33,314 nucleotides of DNA from a virus (IMGVR_UViG_3300050133_000060:1-33314); one strand, 5' to 3'; positions 1 through 6,544 are shown, counted from the stretch's first letter. Notes: generated by a model from the letters alone, not told the origin. Numbers and translations are program-made.

Positions 1-114
1 CTTGTGGGTCTCACGGTAGGCGGCCTTCTTGGCGGCCAGCTCCTCCTTGTGGGTCTCACAGTAGGCGGCCATCTTGGCGGCCAGCTCCTCCTTGTGGGTC
101 TCACGGTAGGCGGC
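1..114 (-). repeat. 45-bp tandem repeat array, left portion
   Basis: About 2.5 copies of a 45-bp unit, nearly identical at the DNA level and each coding 15 residues on the minus strand. Differences seen are A at 60 (Arg to Cys codon) and A at 72 (Lys to Met codon). The near-identity implies recent expansion. The array continues at the right edge of the window (33173-33314), so the contig ends lie inside it. Confidence 0.9.
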
Positions 115-312
115 CGAGTATTTTCTGCGCTGTCGTTTTTGATGGAGCTGCTTATGATCGAGCTGGTCGGCAGCAACAAGCTCATCAAGCCATTTGTCAA
201 TCTCTTTATTCTCAAAACCGGCCGAAAATTCAGCGTCGACTTCTTTTTCGATCTCTTCGTCGGAGATCCGCATCTCTTCCAGCTCTTCCGGGGTAAATAA
301 TGGGCGTGACAT
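1..312 (-). CDS. Tandem-repeat protein, N-terminal part (runs off left edge)
   Basis: An open frame starts at ATG 312 and reads leftward without a stop to base 1, giving 104 residues. The ATG overlaps the TAA of the upstream DUF3846-type gene (TAATG), a sign of translational coupling. Residues 1-66 form a unique acidic then basic segment rich in E, D, K and Q. From about residue 67 the protein is a 15-residue repeat, AAYRETHKEELAAKK, encoded by a 45-bp repeat. The same repeat in the same frame sense enters from the right edge at 33314, so this is probably the front of the gene ending at 33055. One unit has R to C and one K to M. Highly charged (R/K)-E-x-x-K-E-E repeats of this kind suggest a long rigid helix. 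I do not recognise a function. Confidence 0.75.
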   Translation of the reverse strand, partial: MSRPLFTPEELEEMRISDEEIEKEVDAEFSAGFENKEIDKWLDELVAADQLDHKQLHQKRQRRKYSAAYRETHKEELAAKMAAYCETHKEELAAKKAAYRETHK

Positions 313-638
313 TACGTGATCCCCTTTCCCGTGCTGATTCCCAGCAACTCACCGACTTGCTTTTCAGTCAAGCTCACGAATTCATCCTCATGGGTGCCGA
401 CAATCAGCGCAGATCCGACGATAAAATCGGCCGTATGGACATAATAGCGAAATATTTTGGTTGCCAGAATATTTTCGTCCAAACCTTTTAATTTGCAGTC
501 TTCGTCGATAATCATGGTAAATTCATCGGCAATCTGCACAGTCTCTATGTATCCGCCGACATGATCCTGCAGAGCTTTTAAAGTGTCATCGATTTCAATT
601 GCATGAGACAAGCCTGGCTTGATTTCAAATGCAGTCAT
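312..638 (-). CDS. DUF3846-like early protein
   Basis: A 108-residue protein of the phage early operon. The stretch ALQDHVGGYIETV (about residues 22-34), followed by a beta segment IIDEDCKLKGLDENILAT and an xxDFIVGSALIVG motif, matches the usual layout of DUF3846 proteins found in phages and plasmids; their role is unknown. The ATG at 638 overlaps the TGA of the upstream gene as ATGA, which is why I prefer it to an in-frame GTG at 647. The stop TAA overlaps the next ATG. Family assignment is by motif memory only. Confidence 0.65.
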   Translation of the reverse strand: MTAFEIKPGLSHAIEIDDTLKALQDHVGGYIETVQIADEFTMIIDEDCKLKGLDENILATKIFRYYVHTADFIVGSALIVGTHEDEFVSLTEKQVGELLGISTGKGIT

Positions 639-1147
639 CTCAAACACACTTTCACTACACCAGCAATTATTGCGAGGTTACTGTCGCATTCAATATTTGC
701 GATTTTTTGTCCGCCTTTTTTATAGCTGATTATTATGGTTTTACCCTCAGAGGTAAGCTCCACACTCTTGATGCTTTCGTCTGCAAGTTTCAAGAACTGT
801 TCTAACACCCAAAAGAATAAAAGATTTGAAGCCGTATTCTCGCCCATTTTTTCTTTTTTACCCGAAACCCGCAGAGCCGCCTCGGCCTGACCCACATATC
901 GATTGCGCGGGGCTTTTTGCGGCAGTGCCTTTTCCATATCTGCCACTGCAGCCTCAAAATCAGGATTAACGGTAATGGCGGGCTTGCCTTTTGCGGCTGC
1001 AATTTTTGGCATGGTAATGCCGAGCTGGCTACGCTTTGCGTAGACATCGTCAATCGTAACGCTGAGTGCTAAGGCAATTTCTTTGTTTGGCACGCCACCT
1101 TTGGCAAGAGCCTCGAGCTGCTTAATCTTTTCGTCCGACCATTTCAT
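635..1147 (-). CDS. SANT/HTH-like early DNA-binding protein
   Basis: 170 residues with a strong ribosome site (AGGAAGGAG) before ATG 1147. Residues 1-45 (KWSDEKIKQLEALAKGG...EIALALSV...KRSQLGI) have the W-S-x-E-x-x-x-x-L pattern and helix spacing of a SANT/Myb-like or sigma-like helix-turn-helix, similar to the N-terminus of the product of 23344-24495. Residues about 100-170 look like a mixed alpha/beta domain ending in several beta strands. The first 26 nt overlap the preceding gene and the stop overlaps the next start, so it sits in a coupled early operon. Likely DNA-binding; its target is unknown. Confidence 0.6.
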   Translation of the reverse strand: MKWSDEKIKQLEALAKGGVPNKEIALALSVTIDDVYAKRSQLGITMPKIAAAKGKPAITVNPDFEAAVADMEKALPQKAPRNRYVGQAEAALRVSGKKEKMGENTASNLLFFWVLEQFLKLADESIKSVELTSEGKTIIISYKKGGQKIANIECDSNLAIIAGVVKVCLR

Positions 1148-1352
1148 GTTTGCTTCTCCTTCCTAAATTTTGCTTCTCATACTCCGTCAGCCTGCGGAAT
1201 TCGCACGGACTGACTATGCCGGTGTAGATCTCGCCGGTGTGTCTGTAATATCTCCCGTCCAGACGGTAGCCAAAAAAATACCGACTACCCACGTGAAATA
1301 ATGCTGTGACGCCCTCAGGCAGTTCCTCAATCGGGGTCATTAACCCATACAT
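1122..1352 (-). CDS. Small early protein, unknown function
   Basis: 76 residues from ATG 1352, chosen because AGGAGG lies 7 nt upstream at 1360-1365. An in-frame ATG at 1397 lacks such a site and would overlap the small gene at 1366-1509. The protein is rich in Tyr, Phe and Gly in its middle (HVGSRYFFGYRLDGRYYRH) and basic at the C-terminus. No family is recognised. It overlaps the next gene by 26 nt, fitting a compact leftward early operon. Confidence 0.6.
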   Translation of the reverse strand: MYGLMTPIEELPEGVTALFHVGSRYFFGYRLDGRYYRHTGEIYTGIVSPCEFRRLTEYEKQNLGRRSKHEMVGRKD

Positions 1353-1365
1353 GGCTTGTCCTCCT

Positions 1366-1509
1366 TCAGAAGCAACCGTGATTGCTCTCTTCATCATACT
1401 TTTCCCGCTCTTCCTCGGTCATTGCTTCGTACCAGTTTTTAGGGATTTCAGAACATATCTGTTGTGTTTCAGAACTGCAAAGCGCTGTACCGGTCTTATT
1501 TTCTTCCAA
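1366..1509 (-). CDS. Small early ORF (47 aa), TTG start
   Basis: A 47-residue frame starting at TTG 1509 with GGAGGTGA just upstream and ending at TGA 1366-1368, directly before the AGGAGG of the next gene. It starts EENKTGTALCSSETQQ and contains NWYEAMTEEEREKYDEE, an acidic amphipathic stretch. It fills what would otherwise be a gap of about 190 nt between the Xis-like gene and the 1352 gene. The good ribosome site, correct strand and exact fit between neighbours support it. No function is recognised. Confidence 0.6.
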   Translation of the reverse strand: MEENKTGTALCSSETQQICSEIPKNWYEAMTEEEREKYDEESNHGCF

Positions 1510-1543
1510 GCTTTCACCTCCACGTCATTTTTCCGCTCGGGGA

Positions 1544-1801
1544 TTATCCTTCCGGTGTCATGAATCTGACGAGGTCAATTACGGAAATGCGTATTGTGCC
1601 GTTGTCGCTGCCCATGCGTTTTGCTTTGATGGCCCCGGCTTTGAGCAACTCGTACATTCGTGTGCGCCCGAGGTTGAGGCACTTCGCTGCCTGCGTTGAA
1701 TTGAGGTAAGGTCCGTATGTCGCGGTGATCACTTCAATCATGCTGGGCAGCTTGTCTATTTTCTTGGGTTGCTGATATGCTTTGAAGTCCGCCTTGGGCA
1801 T
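1544..1801 (-). CDS. Excisionase-like HTH protein
   Basis: 85 residues. ATG 1801 is preceded by a near-perfect AGGAGGTGA. Residues about 32-80 (LNSTQAAKCLNLGRTRMYEL, then AGAIKAKRMG and a wing RISVIDLVRFM) have the layout of the MerR/HTH_17 excisionase fold: helix-turn-helix, then a two-strand wing. Its place just after the Cro-like gene in the leftward early operon fits an Xis-type recombination directionality factor or an early regulator. Which of these it is cannot be told from sequence alone. The CTGTATCA pair at 4629-4646 in attP is a possible target by inference. Confidence 0.65.
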   Translation of the reverse strand: MPKADFKAYQQPKKIDKLPSMIEVITATYGPYLNSTQAAKCLNLGRTRMYELLKAGAIKAKRMGSDNGTIRISVIDLVRFMTPEG

Positions 1802-1839
1802 CCTGTTTCACCTCCTTCCTGATTTGCTACTATGTGTGG

Positions 1840-2064
1840 TTAGGCGTTGGCGGGTGTTATGGAATCCTGCTTTTCAAACAGATACGAAATATCCTTATCG
1901 TTGAATAAATGTTCCTTTATTTTTACGGCTTCATCTAAAGTGAAAGGATATTTCCCGTTTATTTTTGTGCTAACAGTAGATACTGTTTTGTTTAAAAGCG
2001 TCGCTATGTCCTGATTGGCAATATTCGCCCTCGCCATTTCGGCAAGTAAATTCGCATATCTCAT
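1840..2064 (-). CDS. Cro-like repressor
   Basis: 74 residues, first gene of the leftward early transcript. The N-terminal 60 residues form a small XRE-type helix-turn-helix (ANQDIATLLNKTVSTVSTKI as the core, followed by TLDEAVKIKEHLF). ATG 2064 has GGGGGTG upstream. A consensus promoter (2109-2137) lies just upstream and contains one of three operator-like sites, so the protein probably competes with the divergent CI-like repressor at this switch. The size and position are those of a typical Gram-positive phage Cro. Confidence 0.75.
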   Translation of the reverse strand: MRYANLLAEMARANIANQDIATLLNKTVSTVSTKINGKYPFTLDEAVKIKEHLFNDKDISYLFEKQDSITPANA

Positions 2065-2087
2065 ATTTACACCCCCTTTTTATGTGC

Positions 2088-2166
2088 GATATTTCGTTCA
2101 CCTACTATATATTAAATGATATTTCGCACAATGTCAACTACTTTTATAGATTATTTGCGAAATATC
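2088..2166. promoter_or_regulatory. Three operator-like sites of the lysis/lysogeny switch
   Basis: Three copies of GATATTTCG or its complement CGAAATATC lie at 2088-2096, 2118-2126 and 2158-2166. Sites two and three share a longer match, TGCGAAATATCA. The middle site falls inside the -35/-10 spacer of the leftward promoter, the first lies just past its expected start point, and the third lies just upstream of the rightward promoter. This is the layout expected for operators shared by the CI-like and Cro-like proteins. Binding is inferred. Confidence 0.7.
2109..2137 (-). promoter_or_regulatory. Leftward early promoter
   Basis: On the minus strand TTGACA (2132-2137), a 17-nt spacer and TAATAT (2109-2114) form a nearly perfect sigma-70-type promoter. 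It reads into the Cro-like gene and the early operon. An operator-like site fills the spacer, so repressor binding would directly block RNA polymerase. Confidence 0.8.
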
Positions 2167-2177
2167 ACAAATATATA

Positions 2178-2206
2178 TTGCAATCCATTTCCAAATGTTT
2201 TATACT
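2178..2206 (+). promoter_or_regulatory. Rightward repressor promoter
   Basis: TTGCAA (2178-2183), a 17-nt spacer and TATACT (2201-2206) read toward the repressor gene. The expected start of transcription lies a few bases before AAAGGTGGG (2214-2220), the repressor ribosome site. An operator-like site at 2158-2166 sits just upstream, a place from which the repressor could activate or block this promoter. Confidence 0.7.
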
Positions 2207-2227
2207 ATTTTCAAAGGTGGGTATCAG

Positions 2228-2572
2228 ATGAACAGAGAAGATAGAATATTGCAGCTTATTAAAGAAAAGTTTAAAAGTGTTAGAGAATTTTCAAGTGTGA
2301 GCGGAATACCAAACTCAACAATAGTAAGCATGTTAAAAAACGGTTTAGGCGGTACAAGTGTAGATACCGTTTTGTTAGTTTGCAAATTATTAGGTATATC
2401 TATTGAAGACTTGAACAGCACAAAAAATAAGCCCCACGCCGAAGCGCAGAGCTGTCCCTTGTATGAGAAAATCGGAAAACTCGATGTAGAGGACACTGGA
2501 AAAGCTGAAGCTTATATTGACGGGCTGCTTTCTTCTCCTAAATATGAAATAGCGTCGGGAAAAAAGGCGTAG
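2228..2572 (+). CDS. CI-like phage repressor
   Basis: 114 residues from ATG 2228. An ATG at 2195 is in frame but lies upstream of the promoter -10 box (2201-2206) and lacks a ribosome site; 2228 has AAAGGTGGG. The N-terminal half is an XRE-type helix-turn-helix (SVREFSSVSGIPNSTIVSML, about residues 14-33) followed by a LVCKLLGIS-type helix and ISIEDL, as in Cro/C1 domains. It lacks the S24 peptidase domain of LexA-type CI proteins, so SOS self-cleavage is unlikely. It faces the Cro-like gene and leads the lysogeny unit with the membrane protein and integrase. Confidence 0.75.
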   Translation: MNREDRILQLIKEKFKSVREFSSVSGIPNSTIVSMLKNGLGGTSVDTVLLVCKLLGISIEDLNSTKNKPHAEAQSCPLYEKIGKLDVEDTGKAEAYIDGLLSSPKYEIASGKKA

Positions 2573-2632
2573 TAATAGATCTATTTGCGTATGTCCCGAA
2601 AGGGTAAAATACATAAAAGGAAGTGGAAAATT

Positions 2633-3253
2633 ATGGCGGTTGTTCTTTTCTTGCTTTTCCTGGCATCCTTCATTGCTTTCATCGTCGGTCTGGTTAAACC
2701 GAAGCTTGTTTTGCCTAAAAAAATATCTAAGAGGGTATACGCATTAATCTATTTAATAGTTTCATTTATGTTTTTGGGTATTTCAATCGGGCTGATGTCG
2801 AGTGATGCGGCGGCTAACTTCGCGAGCTCCTCGCCTACGAACCAGAATGTGCAGACGGCGTTAAGCGGCGACAGCAAGTTAAATAGCGTTTCTGTAGAGG
2901 GCACCACGGTTACGGTTACGGATTATACCGATTCAGTGTTGACGCTAAAGTCATACGTTCAGTTAAATCAATCGGATTCGGCCGATGTCTTTGAAAAAGT
3001 ATTCAAAAATAAGAAAGTAAGCAAAGTGATATATGTATCTAAAATTGGCGAGACGGATTCATATGGCAAAACGATAAAAGTTACGGCGTTGACCTCGACG
3101 ATGCTCCGAGCTGATGCGGATAAGGTATCAAGTTGGGATACTTTTAAATTCGAAGATGCAAAACAATATTATGGAGTCGTCGATTGTGCGACAGCGTTAG
3201 ACTCTCAGGTCAATGGGCTCAGTGCCGCCTGGACTCAGAATCTGCTTGGGTAA
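2633..3253 (+). CDS. Two-helix membrane protein of the lysogeny module
   Basis: 206 residues from ATG 2633, preferred because AAGGAAGTGG precedes it; an in-frame ATG at 2591 has no comparable site. Residues about 2-20 (VVLFLLFLASFIAFIVGLV) and 36-54 (YALIYLIVSFMFLGISIGL) are membrane helices, followed by an outward or periplasm-like domain of about 150 residues rich in Ser, Thr, Val and Asp. It lies between repressor and integrase and is co-oriented with them, so it should be made in the lysogen. In Gram-positive phages this slot often holds superinfection-exclusion or other lysogenic-conversion genes; that role here is inference. No family is recognised. Confidence 0.65.
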   Translation: MAVVLFLLFLASFIAFIVGLVKPKLVLPKKISKRVYALIYLIVSFMFLGISIGLMSSDAAANFASSSPTNQNVQTALSGDSKLNSVSVEGTTVTVTDYTDSVLTLKSYVQLNQSDSADVFEKVFKNKKVSKVIYVSKIGETDSYGKTIKVTALTSTMLRADADKVSSWDTFKFEDAKQYYGVVDCATALDSQVNGLSAAWTQNLLG

Positions 3254-3296
3254 AATAAACTTGCCCCGTCCAGCAGGGCAGGGTAGAGGTGATCTT

Positions 3297-4457
3297 ATGG
3301 CCTATAAACCGAATAAAGATGGATACTACCGCGCGACGATCGTCGTCGGACATCTGCCCGACGGCCGGGAAAAACGGGAAAACATACGGTCAAAATCCCT
3401 GACAGAGTTTAAGGACAAGCTGCGCTCCGCTCAGAATATGCGTGATCTTGGATATGACTTCGACGCTAAAAATATGACGGTGGGGGAGTGGGCCGATCGT
3501 TGGTTTGAGGTTTACAAGCGTCCTCGTGTCAGCGAGGGAACGGCGACGTCATACGAGATAGACATCCGGCTCCATATTAAACCGGCGATTGGTGGCTATA
3601 AGCTCTCGGATATAAAGCCCTATGTTCTGCAGGAGTTTCTCAATACATACAAGGGCGAGAGTATGAGCCACGTCTCAAAAATTCGGTTATGCCTCAAAGA
3701 GATTTTCCGGCGAGCTCGTATCGACGGTATGATTATCAAAGATGTATCTGAGGATCTGCTGATGCCTGAGACGATAGCAGGAGAGAGACGTCCTCTGACT
3801 GACACAGAGCGCTCGAGCGTGTTGAGGGTCGCGGAAACACACCGCGCGGGCCTGTGGGTGCTCACGATGCTTTACGCGGCACTGCGCCCGGAGGAGACTG
3901 TCGCACTGATGTGGAGCGATATAGACCTCACTGATGGCAACGAGACAATTACGATCAGGCGCGCCGCTTATTGGTCGCACGGTATGCCTGAGATAAAAAA
4001 GCCCAAAAAGAAAGAGAATAAACAGGGTAAGGAGGCGGAGCGGACTATTCCGATCCCGCTCGAGCTCTCGGAGCGATTACGAGCAGCAAAGCATCGCGGC
4101 TTGTTTGTTTTCCCTCCAGCTCAGTCTAACGGGATGATGTCCCGGACCTATCAGGTGCGCATGTGGAGCTCGTTTCATCGGGCCGTCGATATCTACATGG
4201 GCGCGACTATGTATCGGAATAAGATTATAAAGCCCATCTTTGACGAGGATATTACGCCGTATTATCTGAGGCATTCGTGCTGTACTTATTGGTTTGAAAT
4301 GGGACTTGATCTCAAAACGGTTCAATACCTTATGGGGCATGTGGATATCAAAACCACAGCGAACATTTACATGCACTTTATGAGCCGCAGTCTCGAAAAG
4401 GCCGGGGACGTAATACGGGGAAAACTTGACGCGTGCCAAGCCCGTGCCACTGAATAA
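3297..4457 (+). CDS. int: Tyrosine integrase
   Basis: 386 residues; ATG 3297 follows AGAGGTGA, and a longer in-frame start at 3213 overlaps the previous gene. The N-terminus (MAYKPNKDGYYRATIVVG) is an AP2-like arm-binding domain, about residues 60-150 a SAM-like core-binding domain, and about 165-370 the catalytic domain. Visible catalytic residues are R197 (ALRPEE), R325 (YYLRHS), H348 (LMGHVD) and the nucleophile Y358 (NIYMHF). The His usually found before the second Arg (HxLRH) is replaced by Tyr. The gene ends 52 nt before the tRNA-Arg attP core, and two arm-type sites lie inside its last codons or at its stop. It catalyses integration and, with a directionality factor, excision. Confidence 0.95.
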   Translation: MAYKPNKDGYYRATIVVGHLPDGREKRENIRSKSLTEFKDKLRSAQNMRDLGYDFDAKNMTVGEWADRWFEVYKRPRVSEGTATSYEIDIRLHIKPAIGGYKLSDIKPYVLQEFLNTYKGESMSHVSKIRLCLKEIFRRARIDGMIIKDVSEDLLMPETIAGERRPLTDTERSSVLRVAETHRAGLWVLTMLYAALRPEETVALMWSDIDLTDGNETITIRRAAYWSHGMPEIKKPKKKENKQGKEAERTIPIPLELSERLRAAKHRGLFVFPPAQSNGMMSRTYQVRMWSSFHRAVDIYMGATMYRNKIIKPIFDEDITPYYLRHSCCTYWFEMGLDLKTVQYLMGHVDIKTTANIYMHFMSRSLEKAGDVIRGKLDACQARATE

Positions 4458-4508
4458 ATGCGAAAGCGATAGAATGACTTACCTATGCGGTTTACACCGA
4501 CAGGCCGG

Positions 4509-4558
4509 TTTGACTACGAATCAAAGGGTCGGAGGTTCGAATCCTCTCGGGCGCACCA
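4509..4558 (+). other. tRNA-Arg(ACG) 3' fragment (attP core)
   Basis: The sequence folds as the last part of a tRNA: anticodon stem TTTGA/TCAAA around loop CTACGAA with anticodon ACG (4516-4518), variable segment, T stem GGAGG/CCTCT with loop TTCGAAT, acceptor strand CGGGCGC, discriminator A and CCA (4556-4558). The matching 5' acceptor strand GCGCCCG and a D arm are absent upstream, so this is not a working tRNA gene. On integration it would restore the 3' end of a host tRNA-Arg(ACG). Confidence 0.9.
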
Positions 4559-4562
4559 CTGA

Positions 4563-4607
4563 AAAAGGCTCACAAACTGGCTTAGATGTGACGTTTGTGA
4601 GCCTTTT
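4563..4607. terminator. Terminator after integrase/attP
   Basis: A 15-bp perfect stem (AAAAGGCTCACAAAC at 4563-4577 with its complement at 4593-4607) with a 15-nt loop, followed by a T-rich run on the plus strand. T residues also follow it on the minus strand, so it may act in both directions. It closes the rightward lysogeny transcript. Confidence 0.8.
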
Positions 4608-4694
4608 GATTTTGTATTTTTGTTCAATCTGTATCATCCTGTATCAAAAATTATCGCGCGCCACGTGCCAAAGACGTGCCAAATAAACAAAAAG

Positions 4695-4728
4695 AAAGCC
4701 CCGCTGCTCTTACGAGTGGCGGGGCTTT
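4695..4728 (-). terminator. Terminator of the late operon
   Basis: Perfect 10-bp arms AAAGCCCCGC (4695-4704) and GCGGGGCTTT (4719-4728), with a small inner stem in the loop. On the minus strand the hairpin runs into TTTCTTTTTGTTTATTT, a strong Rho-independent signature. It lies about 50 nt past the holin stop and closes the leftward late transcript. Confidence 0.85.
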
Positions 4729-4777
4729 AATTATAGCGTGTTTCGCCGAGTATGTTAGTATGTAAACATACCAACTA

Positions 4778-5035
4778 TTAAAGGCTGGTTGGATCGGTCG
4801 GGTTGTTTACCACGCCGATGATGACAAGCAGCTGCAAAACTGTCGCCGTGACATTGCCGACATACCCTGCGTCAAGGCCGATTGCTTTAAACGCGCCTGT
4901 GAGCTGAAGGATTGCGATAACCTGGGCGACTATTGCCGTCCATAATACCGCCGACTTCCACCGTGACTGTTTTGCTGGGGTTGAGGCTGCCGCTACCGGC
5001 GCTGTGGTTGGGGTTACTACTGTGTTTGCGTCCAT
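4778..5035 (-). CDS. Phi-LC3-type holin
   Basis: 85 residues with a soluble Ala/Thr/Pro-rich start, a first membrane helix at about residues 27-48 (SAVLWTAIVAQVIAILQLTG) and a second at about 58-76, and a C-terminus GVVNNPTDPTSL. The NPTDPT ending is characteristic of the phi-LC3 holin family. Holins form holes in the cell membrane that release or activate the endolysin. It is the last gene of the late operon, following an XhlA-like membrane protein and the endolysin, the normal lysis cassette. The ribosome site is GGGAG before ATG 5035. Confidence 0.85.
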   Translation of the reverse strand: MDANTVVTPTTAPVAAASTPAKQSRWKSAVLWTAIVAQVIAILQLTGAFKAIGLDAGYVGNVTATVLQLLVIIGVVNNPTDPTSL

Positions 5036-5064
5036 TGTTTTTTCTCCCTTTTATTTTAATTTGT

Positions 5065-5430
5065 TTATGCTTTATCTTCTTTTCGGTTAAGGTACCCATA
5101 AGTTTTGTCTCTGATTTCGTCTATGCGGGCATGGGCTTGCTTTACCGACTCTTCGGTACGGATGACTCGCTCAAATATATCGTCAAGTCGTCTGTCGCTC
5201 GCATCCATTTTGTCAACGATACTTATCAGCCTTTTGTCAATTCCGATTAATGCATCAGTCAGCCTCTTGTCGAGTTGACACAATACTTCTGTGGTTTTCC
5301 CATATTCCTGTTGGTGCTCATCCCGTCGCGTCCGGTCAGAGGAGGATTTTTGTTGAATCATCACCACCAGACTTATAAACGCAACGACTAAGCCGCCAGC
5401 AGCCAACAACATGTATGCTATATCTCCCAT
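5065..5430 (-). CDS. XhlA-like membrane/coiled-coil lysis protein
   Basis: 121 residues. One membrane helix at about residues 5-25 (AYMLLAAGGLVVAFISLVVM) at the N-terminus is followed by a long charged coiled coil (heptad-like Ile/Leu spacing through residues 45-110, KRLTDALIGIDKRLISIVDK and after). It sits between endolysin and holin. Similar small proteins with one helix and a coiled coil, such as XhlA-type proteins, occur in Gram-positive lysis cassettes and may assist the holin. The exact family is uncertain. AGGGGAAATG precedes ATG 5430. Confidence 0.6.
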   Translation of the reverse strand: MGDIAYMLLAAGGLVVAFISLVVMIQQKSSSDRTRRDEHQQEYGKTTEVLCQLDKRLTDALIGIDKRLISIVDKMDASDRRLDDIFERVIRTEESVKQAHARIDEIRDKTYGYLNRKEDKA

Positions 5431-5443
5431 TCGTCATTTCCCC

Positions 5444-6544
5444 TTATAATTTAATCAGCGACCCCCAAGTTTGCGGCCCGACTTTACCGTCGACCTGCAG
5501 GTGGTGTGCGGTCTGGTACGCTCTGACTGCCGCGAGCGTTTGCGGGCCGAACCTGCCGTCTATCTGAAGTCCGCCGAGGCGATATTGCAGGTAGTTGACA
5601 AAGCTGCCCGTGCTCCCATGCGAGAGAACCGGATTGACGCCGGTAAGCGAGGCATATGCGTTTTCACATTGTTTACCCCAAATGCCGCTGTCAACAGTGA
5701 GATTCATGAGCTTTTCGAGGCGCACGACCGCCTGCTTCGTTTTGGGGCCGTTGATACCGTCTTCGGCAAGCGCCTGTCCACTGTCGTCGTGAATTTTTAT
5801 AACATTTAGCTTGTGCTGGCAGGCTTTTATTGCAGGGTCACCGCTCGGAGGCACCGGAGCTGGCGTAGGAACCGGAACCGGAACTGGAACTGGCGTAGGA
5901 ACCGGCACGGGCGCTCCATAAACAAATGACTGCGGCAGAATGATGCCCGTCGTGAATTCATTGAGGTCTACGGCTTTGCCGCCAACTTTGCCGCTCCACG
6001 AATACTGAAAGCCGAGCCAGGTTTCAATTAAACCATTTTCGCCCGGTGCATTGGGATTGCGTATATCCGCTATCCATGCGTCCAATTGCTTTATATCTGT
6101 GGTTAAATGCTCCTGAATAAAGGCGGTGTTTGCGTAGACGATGACTTTTGCGCCAGTAGCCGCCTGCACGCAGTGTGCCCAGTCGAGGGCCTGCGCCGTG
6201 ACCGTGGCAGCGTCGACATTGTCATGCCATCCGCCGAGTTCGCAGTCGAGTGCAATTGCGCAGTCAAGCATCTGGCCTTTTATCTGATTTAGAAAGTTTG
6301 TAACCTGGTCTGAAATAGTTGAGACCTTGTAAAAATGTGAGAAGTGATATGCGCCGGTATGCAGGCCAAGCGCCCTGATGGCCGGATTGAACTGTTGGAA
6401 AGATGCGTCAATGACCGTGCTGCCCTCTGATGTCTTCATATAGACAATCTTCTTACCCTGAGCCGCGATATCATTGAATGCTATGCCCGTTTCATAATGT
6501 GAGATGTCTATGCCGGGCAGGTTTGCGGGGTTTCTTTGTTGCAT
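5444..6544 (-). CDS. Endolysin: GH25 muramidase with two PG-binding domains
   Basis: 366 residues. Residues 11-205 form a GH25 lysozyme domain: GIDISHYE (D13) begins the barrel, and ALDCEL holds the catalytic pair D100/E102. A Pro-Val-Thr linker (about 211-234, repeats of VPVPTP) follows. Two peptidoglycan-binding type 1 domains come next (about 237-300 and 308-366), with DGINGPKTKQAV and DGRFGPQT/DGKVGPQTWGSL motifs. It cuts the glycan strand of the host wall at the end of infection. No signal peptide is seen, so it should depend on the holin encoded downstream. AGGAGG precedes ATG 6544. Confidence 0.93.
   Translation of the reverse strand: MQQRNPANLPGIDISHYETGIAFNDIAAQGKKIVYMKTSEGSTVIDASFQQFNPAIRALGLHTGAYHFSHFYKVSTISDQVTNFLNQIKGQMLDCAIALDCELGGWHDNVDAATVTAQALDWAHCVQAATGAKVIVYANTAFIQEHLTTDIKQLDAWIADIRNPNAPGENGLIETWLGFQYSWSGKVGGKAVDLNEFTTGIILPQSFVYGAPVPVPTPVPVPVPVPTPAPVPPSGDPAIKACQHKLNVIKIHDDSGQALAEDGINGPKTKQAVVRLEKLMNLTVDSGIWGKQCENAYASLTGVNPVLSHGSTGSFVNYLQYRLGGLQIDGRFGPQTLAAVRAYQTAHHLQVDGKVGPQTWGSLIKL

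Larger units (their letters stand above)
4432..4681 (+). other. attP: attP site with phased arm-type repeats
   Basis: The core is the 3' half of a tRNA-Arg gene at 4509-4558. Four copies of CGTGCCA flank it: 4432-4438 and 4443-4449 on the left, 4664-4670 and 4675-4681 on the right. Within each pair the copies start exactly 11 bp apart, about one helical turn, as expected for integrase arm sites. A further direct pair CTGTATCA lies at 4629-4636 and 4639-4646. The site directly follows the integrase gene. That it is whole, with both arms, indicates a non-integrated form. Confidence 0.85.

Noticed and set aside
4-300. Plus-strand frame reading Gly/Leu-rich repeats (GLTVGGLLGGQLLLV)
   Set aside because: It is the antisense reading of the 45-bp repeat. 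The minus-strand frame is coupled to its neighbours and continues at the other edge.
3213-3296. Longer integrase start at 3213
   Set aside because: It overlaps the membrane protein end and gives an atypical N-terminus. ATG 3297 has a clear ribosome site and the usual integrase start.
4509-4558. A phage-encoded working tRNA-Arg
   Set aside because: The 5' acceptor strand and D arm are missing, so only the attachment core is present.
4426-4686. Plus-strand frame of 86 codons across attP
   Set aside because: It reads through the tRNA fragment, the terminator hairpin and arm sites, and no ribosome site was seen.
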